In this document: in pieces, positions 22,606-34,945 of the stretch | How positions within the stretch are numbered: the first letter of the stretch is position 1 | How the letters are laid out: each line of letters opens with the position of its first letter | Source of the DNA: Ochotona curzoniae | Lineage: Eukaryota > Chordata > Mammalia > Lagomorpha > Ochotonidae | Length of the DNA: 64,000 nucleotides | Reading direction: 5' to 3' | Assembly (NCBI RefSeq): GCF_017591425.1 | Contig: NW_024465885.1 | Span: forward strand, 41,783,001-41,847,000 | Notes under the pieces: model-generated | What the model saw: the letters and a program-made list of their open reading frames with translations, nothing else | The model's database searches: none | Told to the model about the DNA's origin: nothing | Translations under genes and position numbers: made by a program

Positions 22606-25600
22606 AATATTCTTACATAACATAAAACGTAAGCAATATTTTTGTTTAGGAAATACATTAATATATAAGTAATAAGAATTGATGTAAAATAAGTGAGTAA
22701 TGGAGAGGTCGAAAGAAAATATGGCAATCTAGATCACTATAAAACAATATATAAACTATAAAAGCAATAGTAGTGGTTTACTAAATGCTTAACTGGCACA
22801 AAACATGGTTAAATTGGTTTGAAAAAGGTGTAAATATTTTTAGTGCCTCAATCAATTTTTAAAAATTCATTTTATTCAGAGAATATGACCTCATACTACT
22901 CACATGGTCAGGTCTGTGAACTTCAAGAACCCTGAGAACTCTTCTGCTATTCAATCAATGCATAACAACTTTCTCCAAAATTATTACCTTAAAACAGCCA
23001 CTTATTCTATTCACAAGTTCTGTGGCTCGTAAATTAGATAAAGCACAATGCAGCCAGTTTGTTCCTGCTATAGACCATAGGGGATCAATAAAGGAGTGGG
23101 GTCTATGAGTGTCTAAAGGCAAGTTCACTCACATGACTGGCAGTTCATGCTCACTGTTGCACTATGTGTAGCCTTCCCATTTGGCCAGGACTTCTCACAG
23201 TGGCTGGTTTTAAAACAGAATTGGAAGAGATGCAATGATTTTTAAGCTACGTAGGAATGCCGTCGACACCCAGTGCTGCATCAAGCTAAAGACCTCTACT
23301 CAGGTCTTTCACTCGGATAGTAAGAGCCAAAGTACATGAACCATCAGCTGATATATGCCAGGACACATTAATAGGATGCTGGATCTACAAACAGAGTAAC
23401 TGGTATTGGCACTAGAACTTTGATATGAGATGCATGTTCCAAGCAGTGGCTCAACCCCATGGGCCACAATGCCCACCCGTCCAAAGGCAATATTTTCTTC
23501 TTAGTTAAATAATATAAAGATCCCTCTATGTCAGATGAAGTAGTGGGACACACAGGAGCTCACACGAGTTACTTGGAGCTTAAAGAACTTTGCCCATCAA
23601 AGAGTCAGTTATTTGAAAACTACATTATCTTACACTTCACATGAAATAATTTGGCAAATTAAGGACTGAAAATTAGGAAGACAGAATTAATATTAGAAGA
23701 ATACCCAATAGAGCTAGTAAAGGTGAGAATAGTGAGCTGTTCCCAGTCCTAGTCTACCTTCCATTTTCTGTATTAATCTTGTATTCTATGAGTTGATGAG
23801 TCTCACTATTACACTTCTCATCATTTATGCTAAGAGTCAAACTGGGCACAAACACCTTTATTGTTTTAGCATAAGGTTTCTTTCCTTGCATGAAACCTAG
23901 TCCCAGGTAAATAGATCACAGCTCAAGGCAAAGGATCACTTGCCTTGCCCTGATCACAGAACACAGCCTTGTCCTCACTCTCCTGACAATGGCTATCTTT
24001 GATACTGAACCAGCAACTGAACATGAAGTAAGCAATTGCTTTGGCTGAACAACAAAAGAACCAGAGGTTGATAAATTGACCATTCATGAAAAGAATACAC
24101 TGAGACTGAAACCCAATTTCGTTTCACTTCATTGCTTAACATCAGAATCCTTTCTTCCCAATGATATCAATGCAGCCAGCAACATATCTGTCCTTGTTCA
24201 GACACCCACTGTGAGCATAACAGCAACTTTTGCTTCTGAAGCTTTTAAATAGTAGGTTTATTCCGAGATGTACAAAAAAAAAATCTAATATGTTAAAAAA
24301 AAAGACTGAGAATAACAGAAAAAATAATTGACCAGACACAGCAAAAAGGATTTTCAGCATAAAGAACTATATTATGTATTATATATAACAATAATAATGG
24401 TCATACTAAATTTAGCACTGCCCCGGAAGCTGTAGCCTGTAATTTAGAGGATATGCTTGGTAAAAGAAAGGAATAAGAGTCAATATTAAGTGAGAGAGAT
24501 AAAATGCAGTAGACATGTTCAGAAATAATCAAGCTTTTAAGAAATGGCTTATAAATGTTTTGTTTTCAGAGTATGTTGCCTAAGCAAGAGCATAATAGTA
24601 TTAGACATTCCATGAATCTCTTAATGAAAATACATCATAGGTCACATTACCTTTACCAAAAGGTAGAGATCTACAGGTAACCCACTGGCCAGGCCAATAT
24701 GTTCCAATTGTCTTGAAAGCAAACATATTTTTGGACATCTGGAACATACCAACCACTGAAATAGGCTATTCAAAGAGAATTTTTATATTAAGCTGATTTT
24801 TCAATTGGCTATTATAGATTGAATTAATACAGAGCACGGGTATGCCAATGTGATTTCAATGTGTATTACATCTGTCTCCTAACTTATAATTTAGCCTCTT
24901 TAAAGTCTGACTAATGCCAAGTTAGTTCTCCAGAGCCTATAAGCCTGAATAACTTGGCACAACGAGGGACCACAGAGGCCATGCAGAGCGGAGCATGCTG
25001 CCGTGGGCACTGACCCCTGCACCTTCATCAAAGTGCAGACACAAGGCCCAATCTGGAGGGCCAGTCCATCTCCTTCAATAACCAATGTCACCTGTAACTT
25101 TAAGAGGCACACATATGAATAAAACTTTGTGATGGAAGTCCTCCTCTCTCAAGTTCACTTAAGCTAAACAACAGAAGTTGCCCTGACTTGATTGAGAGTT
25201 TTGCTATGTAAGTGTACATTGCTCACATCTGAACAGCAGATTTCTGTATTCCCACTGCACCTTCAACTGAGGCATGCTTTTGCTACAGCACCTTCTACAC
25301 CATGTTCTCTTTTTAAATTATTAGTGTCACATACTAGATGCCACCACAATTATCCTGGTTATAACCCAGTAACCTTTCACTTACATACTAACTTAAATGC
25401 TAAATTCAAAGTCCATTTACTAGGTTGTTTGCCATGGCACATTGTCAGGAAAATATATACTGTAATTTTACACTCATTTAAGCTGAGGCACAACTAAATA
25501 ATTCATCAAGAACAACTATTGCTCATTGTACCACACCTCCTCAAATGCTTCCCTATTTATCATGATTTGTGAATTCTTCATCCTTCTTAAAGCATCAAAT

Positions 25601-25799
25601 TCCATAAGTATGTCAAAAGCTCCATTAAAATGAAAGCAAGTCAAGGACAGAGCTTGAGGACAGAATAACTCACCAATAATTGTTCTGAAGAATTTTACCT
25701 ATTTGCACAACTATTTGTATTTGAAAACACCTTCAGAAGAGCTAAACAAATTAGGTGAGTGATCACAGTACCTGATGATAATGATATTGAAAGTACCAC
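22606..25799. other. Mostly unassigned sequence
   Basis: This is one of the longest stretches without a lagomorph SINE (3.2 kb). Apart from the possible old repeat at 22980-23240 I see no feature. Frames such as 25192-25497 (101 residues) lack any recognisable motif. Confidence 0.4.
22980..23240. repeat. Possible ancient interspersed repeat
   Basis: Phrases such as ACAAGTTCTGTGGCTCG and CTCACATGACTGGCAGTTCA resemble an old mammalian repeat consensus that contains TCTGGCAGTTGGTGCTGGC. I cannot assign the family. Confidence 0.35.
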
Positions 25800-26605
25800 T
25801 TAAAAAATGGAAAGGGCTGTTTATGTTATCCTTATTAGCACTCTCCCAGTCCCAGCCAGTGCAACACCAAGAGAAACCAGCACCTTGGGAAATAAGCAGG
25901 GAAGTACGCATGCGTAGCACATCACCTTGAACTCTAACATTGGGTCTGCCACTACCAACACAGTACCAGAACTCCACAGCTCCTGACTCCAACTTGGAAC
26001 CCAAGCACTGGGCCTGTAGCAATGCTGCAGCTGCAAGAGGAAAATCAAAGCCCCTGTATGATGATGATGTCTTTAGCTAGTCTCACCACCAATTGAAGAG
26101 AGCAGCCTTGGAATCAGAGCAACCCAAGGGGCAGGCAGGAATCAATGCTCTTGTAATGTTAGCCTCAACCACATCCCAGGAAAACACCAGCCCAGCAGAC
26201 TTAGCAGTCACAGGATTCTAGCATGGCAGTGCATCAGCCATGACACCCCTGAGATTAGGGTGCCTCTAGAACTGGGGTGGCTGCAATAATCATGGTCTTA
26301 AGGATCAATCCAGATGATCCAGCCATATGCTCTTACCAGGCATACGGTTTAAAGGGAGTTCCCAGACATAGCCAGGTTGCAGACATTGGAATAATTACCT
26401 ACTCCTCAATGTGAAGACACTGGAACACAAATACAAAAAACCAAGAACTATTAGGGAAATATGACATCACCAAAAGGAAAAATAAAATATCAATGACAAA
26501 CCCTTAAGAAATGTAGTTCAAGAACAGACTTTAGTATTTGCAATCCTACTTAGAGTACCCACATTTCATATTAAAGTGTTTGCTTTGAACGCTTCTGATT
26601 TAGGG
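25800..26605 (+). repeat. Ancient L1M/HAL1 element, 5' region
   Basis: The stretch from about 26400 (AGGGAAATATGACATCACCA, AAGAAATGTAGTTCAAGAAC) matches the 5' UTR/ORF1 approach of old HAL1/L1M elements. The upstream CCAGCCCAGCAGACTTAGC type sequence fits the same 5' UTR. The element continues at 27196 after two SINE insertions. Confidence 0.5.
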
Positions 26606-26935
26606 CCAAGCACTATAGACTAGTGGCTAAAGTTCTCACCTTGCACGGGCCAGGATGCTATATGAGCACTAACTCTAATTCCAGAGGCCTCAGTTCCCAT
26701 CCAACTCCCGGCTTGTGGCCTGGGAAAGCAGTCGAGGATGGCCCAAAGCTTGGGACCCTGCACCCGCATGGGAGACCCAGAAAAGGCTCCTAGCTCCTGG
26801 CTTCATTTCTAGCTTAGCACTGGCCATTGTGGCCACCTGGGGAGTAAATCAGTGGACAGAAGATCTTTCCCTCTGTCTCTCCTCCTCTCTGTATATCCAA
26901 CTTTCCAATGAAAATAAAAATAAAATTTTTAAAAC
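26606..26935 (+). repeat. C-repeat SINE, younger subfamily
   Basis: Full length, from GGGCCAAGCACTATAGACTA through GGCCTGGGAAAGCAGTCGAG and CTCTCCTCCTCTCTGTATAT to an AAAATAAAAATAAAATTTTT tail. It is inserted in the HAL1/L1M element. Confidence 0.85.
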
Positions 26936-27195
26936 AAGAGTGAACTCATCTGGTTCAAATCCAGCTTCCTGCTAATGTGCATGGTCACAGGCAATAAGTG
27001 ATGCATCAAGTACATGGGTCCTTTCCACATATGTGAAAGACTAGGAGTGAGCTCTGGGCTCCTGATTTTGGCCCAAAACTGACTATTGAAACCATGTGGG
27101 AAGTGAAGCAGTAAATGGAAGATCTCAATTTATAACCCACCTATATATTTCTATCTTTCTCTCTGCCCTCCAAATAAACTGAAAATAAGTAAAAA
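26936..27195 (+). repeat. C-repeat SINE, older copy, 5'-truncated
   Basis: It starts mid-body (CTGGTTCAAATCCAGCTTCC), runs through GGGCTCCTGATTTTGGCCCA, and ends in CCTCCAAATAAACTGAAAAT. It follows the previous SINE head to tail. The younger copy has probably landed near the 5' part of the older one. Confidence 0.65.
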
Positions 27196-27537
27196 AAAAA
27201 ATGATTTCAAAGAAATGCACAAATGACAAATATTGCAAAATAATTATTTTAAGAAAACGCAATGAACTTCAAGAAAATATCCAAAAGCAATTCAAAAGAA
27301 ATGAAGAAACAAATACAGTAAGTGCTAAGAATAAGAAATGTAATGGAAATTGAAATAACTGTAATCATTCAGATATACGGAGTTAAAAATATAGAAAATG
27401 AAATTAAAAACATAGGAGATATCACCAAAACTAGCTTTATTATACAGGAGAATCTGTGGGTTTGAGTATTGGTTATTTGAAAATGTGCAATCAAGGGAGG
27501 AAAAAGAATTAAAAAGATTTTTAAAACACAAGTTCTG
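27196..27537 (+). pseudogene. HAL1/L1M ORF1-like remnant
   Basis: The purine-rich sequence resembles the ORF1 coiled-coil segment of old L1/HAL1 elements, with a GAAACAAATACAGTAAG-type stretch and AGGAGAATCTGTGGGTTTGA near 27446. The frame is destroyed. The segment resumes the element broken at 26605 and is itself cut by an L1 at 27541. Confidence 0.5.
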
Positions 27538-27699
27538 GTATTCAGAAAGAGCAAGACGGTGGAACAGGTTGAGGACACATTAAAACAGAGGAAGATTAGC
27601 AGAAGAGAAGCAGAGAGGGTACTATCCTAGGAAATAGGAGTGGGCAAGCTGATGGCAGGGGCACACTGGAGACTCAGAACTGGAACTCACTAGAGCATG

Positions 27700-28565
27700 T
27701 TTAAATTGGAAATAAAGAAATCAAATTATCCTTGCTTACAGGTGTGAAGAAGCTACACATTCGAGAACCAAAAGACTCAATTAAGAAGATTATTGGAACT
27801 CATAAGAGAGCTTGGCAAGGTATCATGATACAAAATCAATGAACATAAATTGATTATTCTATATACACAAACCCATGGCTAGGGCAGAACTTGTAAGTAC
27901 AGTGTCTTTCAAAGAGCAGACAAGGACTGTAAATATCTTGAACTAAACCTAACCAAAGATGTGAAAGACCTCTAGGTTAAAAATAATGGCACATTGAAAA
28001 AGGAAATAGAAGACAACATTAAAGGGTGGGGAAATCATCATGATTGGCAGAGTCAACACCACCAAAATGACCATATTTCCGAAAGTAATATACAGATTCT
28101 TTGTGATCCCAATCAAAGCACTAACAACATTTCTCTCAGAAATAGAAAGATGATACCAAAGCTCATCTGGAAAAATAAGAGACCACAAATAGCCAAAGCT
28201 ATCCTAAAGAATAGAACCAAGCTGGAGGAATCTCAATTTCAGACCTCAAGGCATACTACAGCGTCATGATCATCAAAACAGTCCGGTTCTGGCACAGAAA
28301 CAGAAAAGATCAACAGAGCAGAGTAGAAGCAGCAGAAGTAAGCTCACACATGTACGGCCAACCAGTCTTTGACACAAAAACTGAGAGCAATCCAGGAAAA
28401 AGGTTGATCTCTTCAACAAAGGTTGATCTCTTCCATTGAGCCAATTGCATAGCAGCTGGCAGAAGTAAGAAACAAGATCTCCAGTTGTCGCCTTATACAA
28501 AACTCAGCTCTAAATAGATCAAGGACCTAAAACTGCACTCAGAAACCATCAAGCCATTGAAAGAA
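27700..28565 (+). pseudogene. L1 ORF2 fragment, C-terminal RT part
   Basis: The sequence follows the L1 consensus from AATTGGAAATAAAGAAATCA through TGGCAGAGTCAACACCACC and CAGACCTCAAGGCATACTAC. That is the part of ORF2 after the catalytic core. The short frame at 27994-28269 preserves L1-like peptides (IWKNKRPQIAKAILKN). A 16-bp block (AAAGGTTGATCTCTTC) is duplicated at 28399-28414 and 28418-28433. Confidence 0.75.
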
Positions 28566-28639
28566 ACATAGGAAGCACTTCACAAATACAGGTGTAGTCA
28601 AAAACTTAGGAATTCAAGACAAAAAAGATACACTGGAAA

Positions 28640-29330
28640 CAAACTTTACCAGACTGAATTAAGAAAGAAAAGGAAAATCTAACAGGACAATAGCAAGCAA
28701 GGACATGGAATCAGTTACAAAATGTTTCCCGTCACAAAACAACCTGGAGTGCAAAGATCTCACTGGTAAAGTCTAGCAAATCATTTGCTACCAATTCTCA
28801 AATTCTTCTCATTTGACAAGGTCTTCATTACCGTTATCCTGAAACCTGACGAGAACCAACAACAAAACAACATACATCCATGCATGCATACACACATCTG
28901 CAGACTTCATCAACATGGATACAAAGATCATTCTTAAGAATTACTATTTTACACAAGAAAGCCATGATGACTCAGCAGATGCAACTCAGTAAATCTGAAG
29001 CATCAACTAAAAGAATAAATGACAAAGAAAAGAGAACATTTCCATAGATGAGGAAAGGGCATTTGAAAATGTTTCACATCTTATTGTAATAGAAACTCAC
29101 AACAAATTAGGCATAGAGGAAACATATCATGATACAGCGAAGGTCGGAGGTAACACATCCGTAACTAACAGAGTGAACAGGGGAAACGGGCAAATTTTTC
29201 TTCTAAAATCTGCAATCAAGCTAGAGTGTCCATTCCTACCACTTCTATTTAACATGGTACTGAAAGTCTTAGCACAGCAATTAAGCAAGAAGAAGCAAAG
29301 GACATTCACACTGAAAAGGAGGAAGTGGGG
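28640..29330 (+). pseudogene. L1 ORF2 fragment, N-terminal RT part
   Basis: The sequence matches the L1 reverse-transcriptase approach and core: CAATAGCAAGCAAGGACATG, GATGAGGAAAGGGCATTTGA, CCACTTCTATTTAACATGG. In an intact element it would lie directly upstream of the segment now at 27700. It overlaps that segment by about 22 bp of consensus. Confidence 0.7.
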
Positions 29331-29470
29331 CAGTGTGGTGGCACAGCAGTTAAGCCACTGCTTGTAACGCCAGCTGGAGACCTGGCTGAGCTGCTTCTAA
29401 TCCCATTCCTTCCTAACTCACCTGTGGGACACTCAATGGGAAGATGGTAAGATATGCAATGCCAGCTCAA
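29331..29470 (+). repeat. C-repeat SINE head fragment
   Basis: The SINE 5' part (GGGCAGTGTGGTGGCACAGC, AGTTAAGCCACTGCTTGTAA) is truncated after about 140 bp. It sits within the 3' part of the permuted L1. Confidence 0.6.
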
Positions 29471-29695
29471 TGCAAGCATAACTGGGAGATCTGCTGTACA
29501 ACCCAGTGATAGAATTCATGATGCTACATTCCATGTTTGAAAAGAGTTTCGAGATGAACGTGAACAAGTTGTAACTAGGTGAAATCACTCATTTGTTCAT
29601 TAACTAGACGTAACCATTCCACCATGTTTACTACTTCAAGACATCATGCTATACATGATAAACACAAACAGGGTTATCCATCAATTTAAAAAAAA

Positions 29696-31533
29696 AACTC
29701 CTTGCTCAAGTTTGCCACTGAGGCATCGCCAGACATCAGGCTGAGTTCTGGACGGCCCGGGGGTGTTTCACCATCCTCTGTAAAACAGTACTGATGCATC
29801 TGCCTCGCCAGGGAGCTGCAAGAACTGAGTGAGTGTTTGCAAAATGCTTTGTGATTCATACATAAAAGGCTCTATTAAAAAAAAAAAAAGCAAGCTGTCA
29901 CTGAACATTCCAGTTTTCGTTGCAATTATTTTAAAGTAAGAACGGACTAATACAAAAACAGTGTTACGTTGCTGAGAATCTGAAAACCTAAGGTGAGCCG
30001 TTGCTGACTCACATTGTTTTCTGAACACTAGGAATGTCTTTCACCAATAAGTGCAGAAAGAGGCAAATAAATAAATAAATGACAAGAAAGTGAGACACAC
30101 AAAATATTTGGCTCAGGAATCAGGCAATAAGACAGTTTTTACTTTCAAATTATTCGCTGGAGTGCAGCCCAAGAGAACTATAAAAAGAAGAATGTTTCTA
30201 GTCTTCACCCACCAGCATCTGTTGTAGCTTTAATACTTCCTAGAGATGGAGCAAAGATTGTCTTGCCTTAAAGGCACGCAATTTAAGGGTTAATGCTATT
30301 AGATTTGCCCTTCAACTGGAGAACATTTAAAGCAGGAATATCCAATTTATACAAAGCGGTAGCAAGACATCTGTGTTGTACTTCAGATTGCCTACAAACA
30401 TCTTAAGAAGGCTCTGGGGAAAGACATTATTCACAGCTTATAAAGTTGTAACATTGACACCAACTAATAATTCCATTTAGCTAAGTTGTACTTATTTTCA
30501 CCTTTAAATCGTAACCGCCCAGGGAAGGAGTAAATTTTTTTCCCAATTATCATTTCATGGATTTCCTTATTAAAAAGCCTCCAGGGTATACTTGGAACTT
30601 TAAAATATCATAATAATAATTAAAATGATTAACATCCACCCTCTTCCAATTAAGAGAGTGCTGTAACTGCAAAATCCAATGGTGAATGATAATGTCTTAG
30701 CCGAAAGACTGAGACTAACAATTAGCAGAAAGTCATGAGAAACATTAAAAATAAAAAGCCCAGGATCTCCAATAGACTCATTGACCAAAGGACTTGGGGA
30801 AAGTTTCCAAAACTTCCAGTTTTCTGGTAGCAGTGCCGAATTGTCATTACAGAAAATCCAACCCCAATTACCAGATAATGCGTGTAATTTCACTGATGCA
30901 AGCAAAGCCATTGGCTATCTAAATTATTATAGTTTACTTGGAAGATTGCAGATGAAAAAGAAAGCTCTACCTCTTACCTAGCCATGACCATAGGCAAAGC
31001 ACTATCACACAGAGTTTGTGCCCTGGCTGCTCCACCTACCATGAACATATTCCGACCTTCTCTTTTAAGAAAAGGCTTTCTTTAATTTCATTAAAATGAT
31101 GGTACATTTCTATCCATTTATAGCAACTTGGTGCATGCAATTAATGAAATACAAATCCCAAATGACTGGGAATATTTAACTGTGGCAGTTTCATATGCTT
31201 AAGTCATGAATATGCCTGAATATGCCTCAAAATCTGCATGATTGATCATTAGTGTGAATTCAGTCTCCCAAGAGCATGTATGGGTATGGCTGAGCTCAGC
31301 TTGGAAGCTGGCACTAGTCACCAGCACGTCCAGGTGGCCCTCCTAAGCATCAAGTTCTGAGAGAGGATTCTGGGCTTGGAGGGCAGTGCTGCTTGCATGT
31401 TTCTAGCTCGTCTGCAGTAATTCTGATGCCACTGGAAGCACAAATGAGTACATGAACAACAATAACACCTAGAAAACAATCACAGGGCTTCTGAGGGGGG
31501 AGCCTGGTGAAGCCAAATACTAATACTAATTCT
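29696..31533. other. Repeat-free stretch
   Basis: This is 1.8 kb with no identifiable interspersed repeat. It contains several AT-rich blocks with TAATTA-like words (for example near 30615-30640). No coding potential is seen. It is a candidate for conserved non-coding DNA only on the weak ground that it lacks insertions. Confidence 0.4.
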
Positions 31534-31830
31534 TTTTTTTTGCGGGGGGGGAGGGGAGGTCTTAAAGAGACAAAGGGTCAGACTGGCAGAATTCTTCCCT
31601 GTGGTTCACTTCCCCAAGTGCCCACAGCTGCTAGTGCTGGATCAGGTTGAAGCCAGCAACCCAGTCTCCATCCAGGTCTCCCATGTGGATGGCAGGAACC
31701 AGATATCTGAGCCATCATCTGCTGTATCCTAGGGAGTGCACTACCAAGATGATGCACCTGCAGCAGATACACTGGGACTCAAATGCAGGCACTGCAACAT
31801 GGGATGTCCCAAGCAGAAACTTAGCTGACT
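31534..31830 (-). repeat. C-repeat SINE
   Basis: In minus orientation: a T/G-rich tail complement (TTTTTTTTGCGGGGGGGG), GTGGTTCACTTCCCCAAGTG, CCAGGTCTCCCATGTGGATG and a body of the older type. Confidence 0.7.
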
Positions 31831-33699
31831 TTCAATGCAGGAATTAGTCCTGACTGTCTTGGTTGTCTGCTGAGATGATTTCTTCAAATTAGAAGATGAG
31901 TTCCATTGTCAGCAGAAATCAGAACAAAAATACAGCTGAGCCACACTGCCACTGGCACAAGAGGAATTCCTAGGGGTGAGAAAATGGAGAGAAATGTCAA
32001 GAAATAGAAAACACACAACACAGAGGGAACGTGGAAAGGGAGGAAAAAAATAAGCCAACATTGCACTTCTCCATCAAGGCGTCTCATCAAGAAAGGCCAG
32101 AATAACATAATATATATGTATTTTTTCCTTAGATGTTGATGTGTGAAGGAAATTTCAAGAATAAAGGCATGTGTTTACCAATGTCAAGTCTCCAGCTTTT
32201 TATTCCAAACAGCATCCCTGTTAGTAGTGCTAATATTTCCCAAGATCCCTACTTGATGCCAGAAACTACAGCTAGTACTGAAACCTATTTATGTAATGTT
32301 TTTGCCGAAGCATACAGATCTATAATAAAGATGAATTAATATATTAAACACAGTAAAAAAAGTGAACTATAGCAACTTATCACTAATCTTAGCATCATTT
32401 GCATTGAGTTATTTGCTTTTTCTTTTCTGTTAGGTCAAGAATTTTTTTTCCCGTTCTTCACAAATGAAAGCCTTAATGTCTTCTCTTTGGCAAATCCAAA
32501 TAGCTAGCATCAAAAATCTTGCACATCAGGTCCACTATTCATTAAGGCTCATTGCATTACAGGCATGACATACTGCAACAATTCATCTGATAACAGCAAT
32601 GGCAACTGAGTAACCAAAGAGGGGTAACCTATACTACGTGGATAAGCTGAAGGAAGAGTTGATTTGCATCTCAAGCAAAGATACAGGACAGAGGGATGAA
32701 ATCTTGCTACTCACAACAGCGTCACCATAAAGCATATGAATTACTTGTTTCCAGAATTTTCCATTTGCTATTTCCAAACAACAGAAAACTTCAGATAAGG
32801 GAAGGACTAATACATTCAATTCTCTCTCTCTCCCCTCGTATCATCATGGATGTTTCATAGTCATGAGCATAATGTATGTCTGAGTTGTGTGCCTGCGTGT
32901 GTGAGTGTTTTGAATGGGGTCTGATAGAGAATTGCATTAGAGAGATTCGAAAATTAATTTATGATTTTTTTCAGCGTTTCACTTGCTGTGAACTTATATA
33001 GAATGTTGAAATTGTATTTACAGATGTGATGGACTGATGTGTTGGCTTATATTTTGGCACTTCTGTGTCAGAATTGGGTAAACCTCATTTGTAAATGATA
33101 TGAGCCTTTTACACGCCATAAAAATATACAGATTACAACACTGCTATCTGTTCCTGACCAGTCCATGAAGAAATTTAACAGAGCTCATCAGTTTAGTGTT
33201 TCAAACTTGAATTTTCAGAAATCAATTCTTTGCAAATGTTTCAATAACCAGTTTATTCACTCTTATGCTGATATTTTCATTTTATTCTTATTAGATCAAT
33301 AATTGTAATGTATAACTCTAATTTATTGTTGATATGTTAAAATTCAGGGCTACACTGCAAGTAATACTTGTATATAATTTTATAATTTTTGATCTCAGTA
33401 TCTGCTATTTTATCCCTTTTTATGTATTATAACACTTCCATGCTTTACCACTTCTATCATTTATTTTTTCTTTTATAAGATACATATGGCTTATCTAGTT
33501 TTTACTCATGAATTGTCTTTTATTTTCATTCTTTACCATAGAAAAATGGCTTTACACCAGTTAAATCACATGAGCTTATTACATTATTTAAACATTTATT
33601 ATTTTATCATAAATTAATTTATTTTGCATTATTTATTTCCTATTTTGCTCATCAAATGCTAAGAAGATAGCATTTATGTCTTAAAATTATTCTTGAATA
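31831..33699. other. No recognised feature
   Basis: AT-rich, especially after 33230 where it may include very old L1 sequence. Nothing can be assigned. Confidence 0.4.
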
Positions 33700-34030
33700 T
33701 ATTTATTCAAATGTTATTCTTATCTGAGATGCAGACTTCACAGAGAGAAAAACAGACAAGGGTAGATGTCTCCCCATCTGCTGATTCACTCCCTGAATAA
33801 GGCGCAATGGCCAGAACTGAGCTTACTTGAGATTAGGAGCCAGGAGCTTCTTCCTGGGTCTCCCACATAAAACTGTGAGCCCAAGGACTTGAGCCATCCT
33901 CAGCTGCTTTCCCAGGCCATAGCAAGTAACTGGATCAGAAGTAGAGCAACTAGGACACAAACCAGCACCCAGATGGGATTCCAGGACCATAAACAGCGGA
34001 TTAGTTTGCTATACCATTGCGCCAACCACA
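33700..34030 (-). repeat. C-repeat SINE
   Basis: A minus-strand copy: TTATTCAAATGTTATTCTTA tail complement, CATCTGCTGATTCACTCCCT, AGATGGGATTCCAGGACC, and the head complement GCTATACCATTGCGCCAACC. Confidence 0.8.
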
Positions 34031-34945
34031 AATGTGTAACTTTTTTATAACATGTGATTTGATTAATTTGAATATATAAAATTTATTGTTAGTATTTTTT
34101 TAGTTATAGATCCACTTAATGGCTTTTATTGTGACAATTAATTATTTAATGCTATCATTATAACTTTAAGCAGTTTTGTTTGATTTTTTTCCAATAGAGT
34201 AATTCTGTCTTTTACCATTGACCTTTCTGAAGTATTGTACTTTGAGGACCCATTGTAAGTTGCTCAAAGGGCTATTGCTTCTGCCCCACTCTTCTTACTT
34301 ACCTTTCACAAGAGGTATCATCCTTAGTCTAGGTGTAAGTTTAAGCTTCTTTACTGCTTTTTAAAAAAAGTTCTTTTAATATGTGAATTGTGTTTTATTT
34401 TTTCATTCCTATGTCTTACATTCAATTATTTATGCCACAACTTTCTGAGCAACTTAAATGTACGCCAAGAACAAATGTAACAGCCAAGAACTGCAAGCAT
34501 TCCAAAAGGTTATCAATATTATTAGGAGATACAAATCATATGAATAAATGATGAAATCTTGCAAAGTACTAAAGTCAAATCAATTAAGCTATATTAAAAA
34601 CATGGAGGATCCAAATTGTTGAACAAAAAAATGCAAAATACAAAAGTATAGCAAGAAAATATTTAATGTGATTTGTATGGTGTTCAAAAGTAGCTTGTTA
34701 AAAGTATGTCACATTGTTTAGGTGGCGAGATGGCTTTACTTGAAGACAAGGAAAGTTAGGATGATGATCTTGTCTAGCAGGAGGGAATGAGTACAGAAGA
34801 GAGGAATACTCAGGCTGTTGAGAAGCTGCTGTCAGACCTGCTTCCTCCTAGCAGTGGTTGCACTGGAATTCACCCGCTATTTAAATGGTCATCAGGTGCC
34901 TGAATCTGTTACGATCAGACAACACATATCTACTTAGTCTCCTCT
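34031..34945. other. No recognised feature
   Basis: Very AT-rich at 34031-34250 and probably repeat-derived, but not assignable. The rest is unremarkable. Confidence 0.4.

Larger units (their letters stand above)
27541..29695 (+). mobile_element. L1 with permuted ORF2 segments
   Basis: The element opens with an L1 5' start (AGCAAGACGGTGGAACAGG, 150 bp). It then jumps to the reverse-transcriptase C-terminal half (about 27700-28565) and continues with the upstream reverse-transcriptase half (about 28640-29330). After a SINE fragment it ends with an L1 3' UTR (about 29475-29695) and an A-run at 29686-29695. All parts are on the plus strand but in the wrong order. No intact frame remains. Confidence 0.65.
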
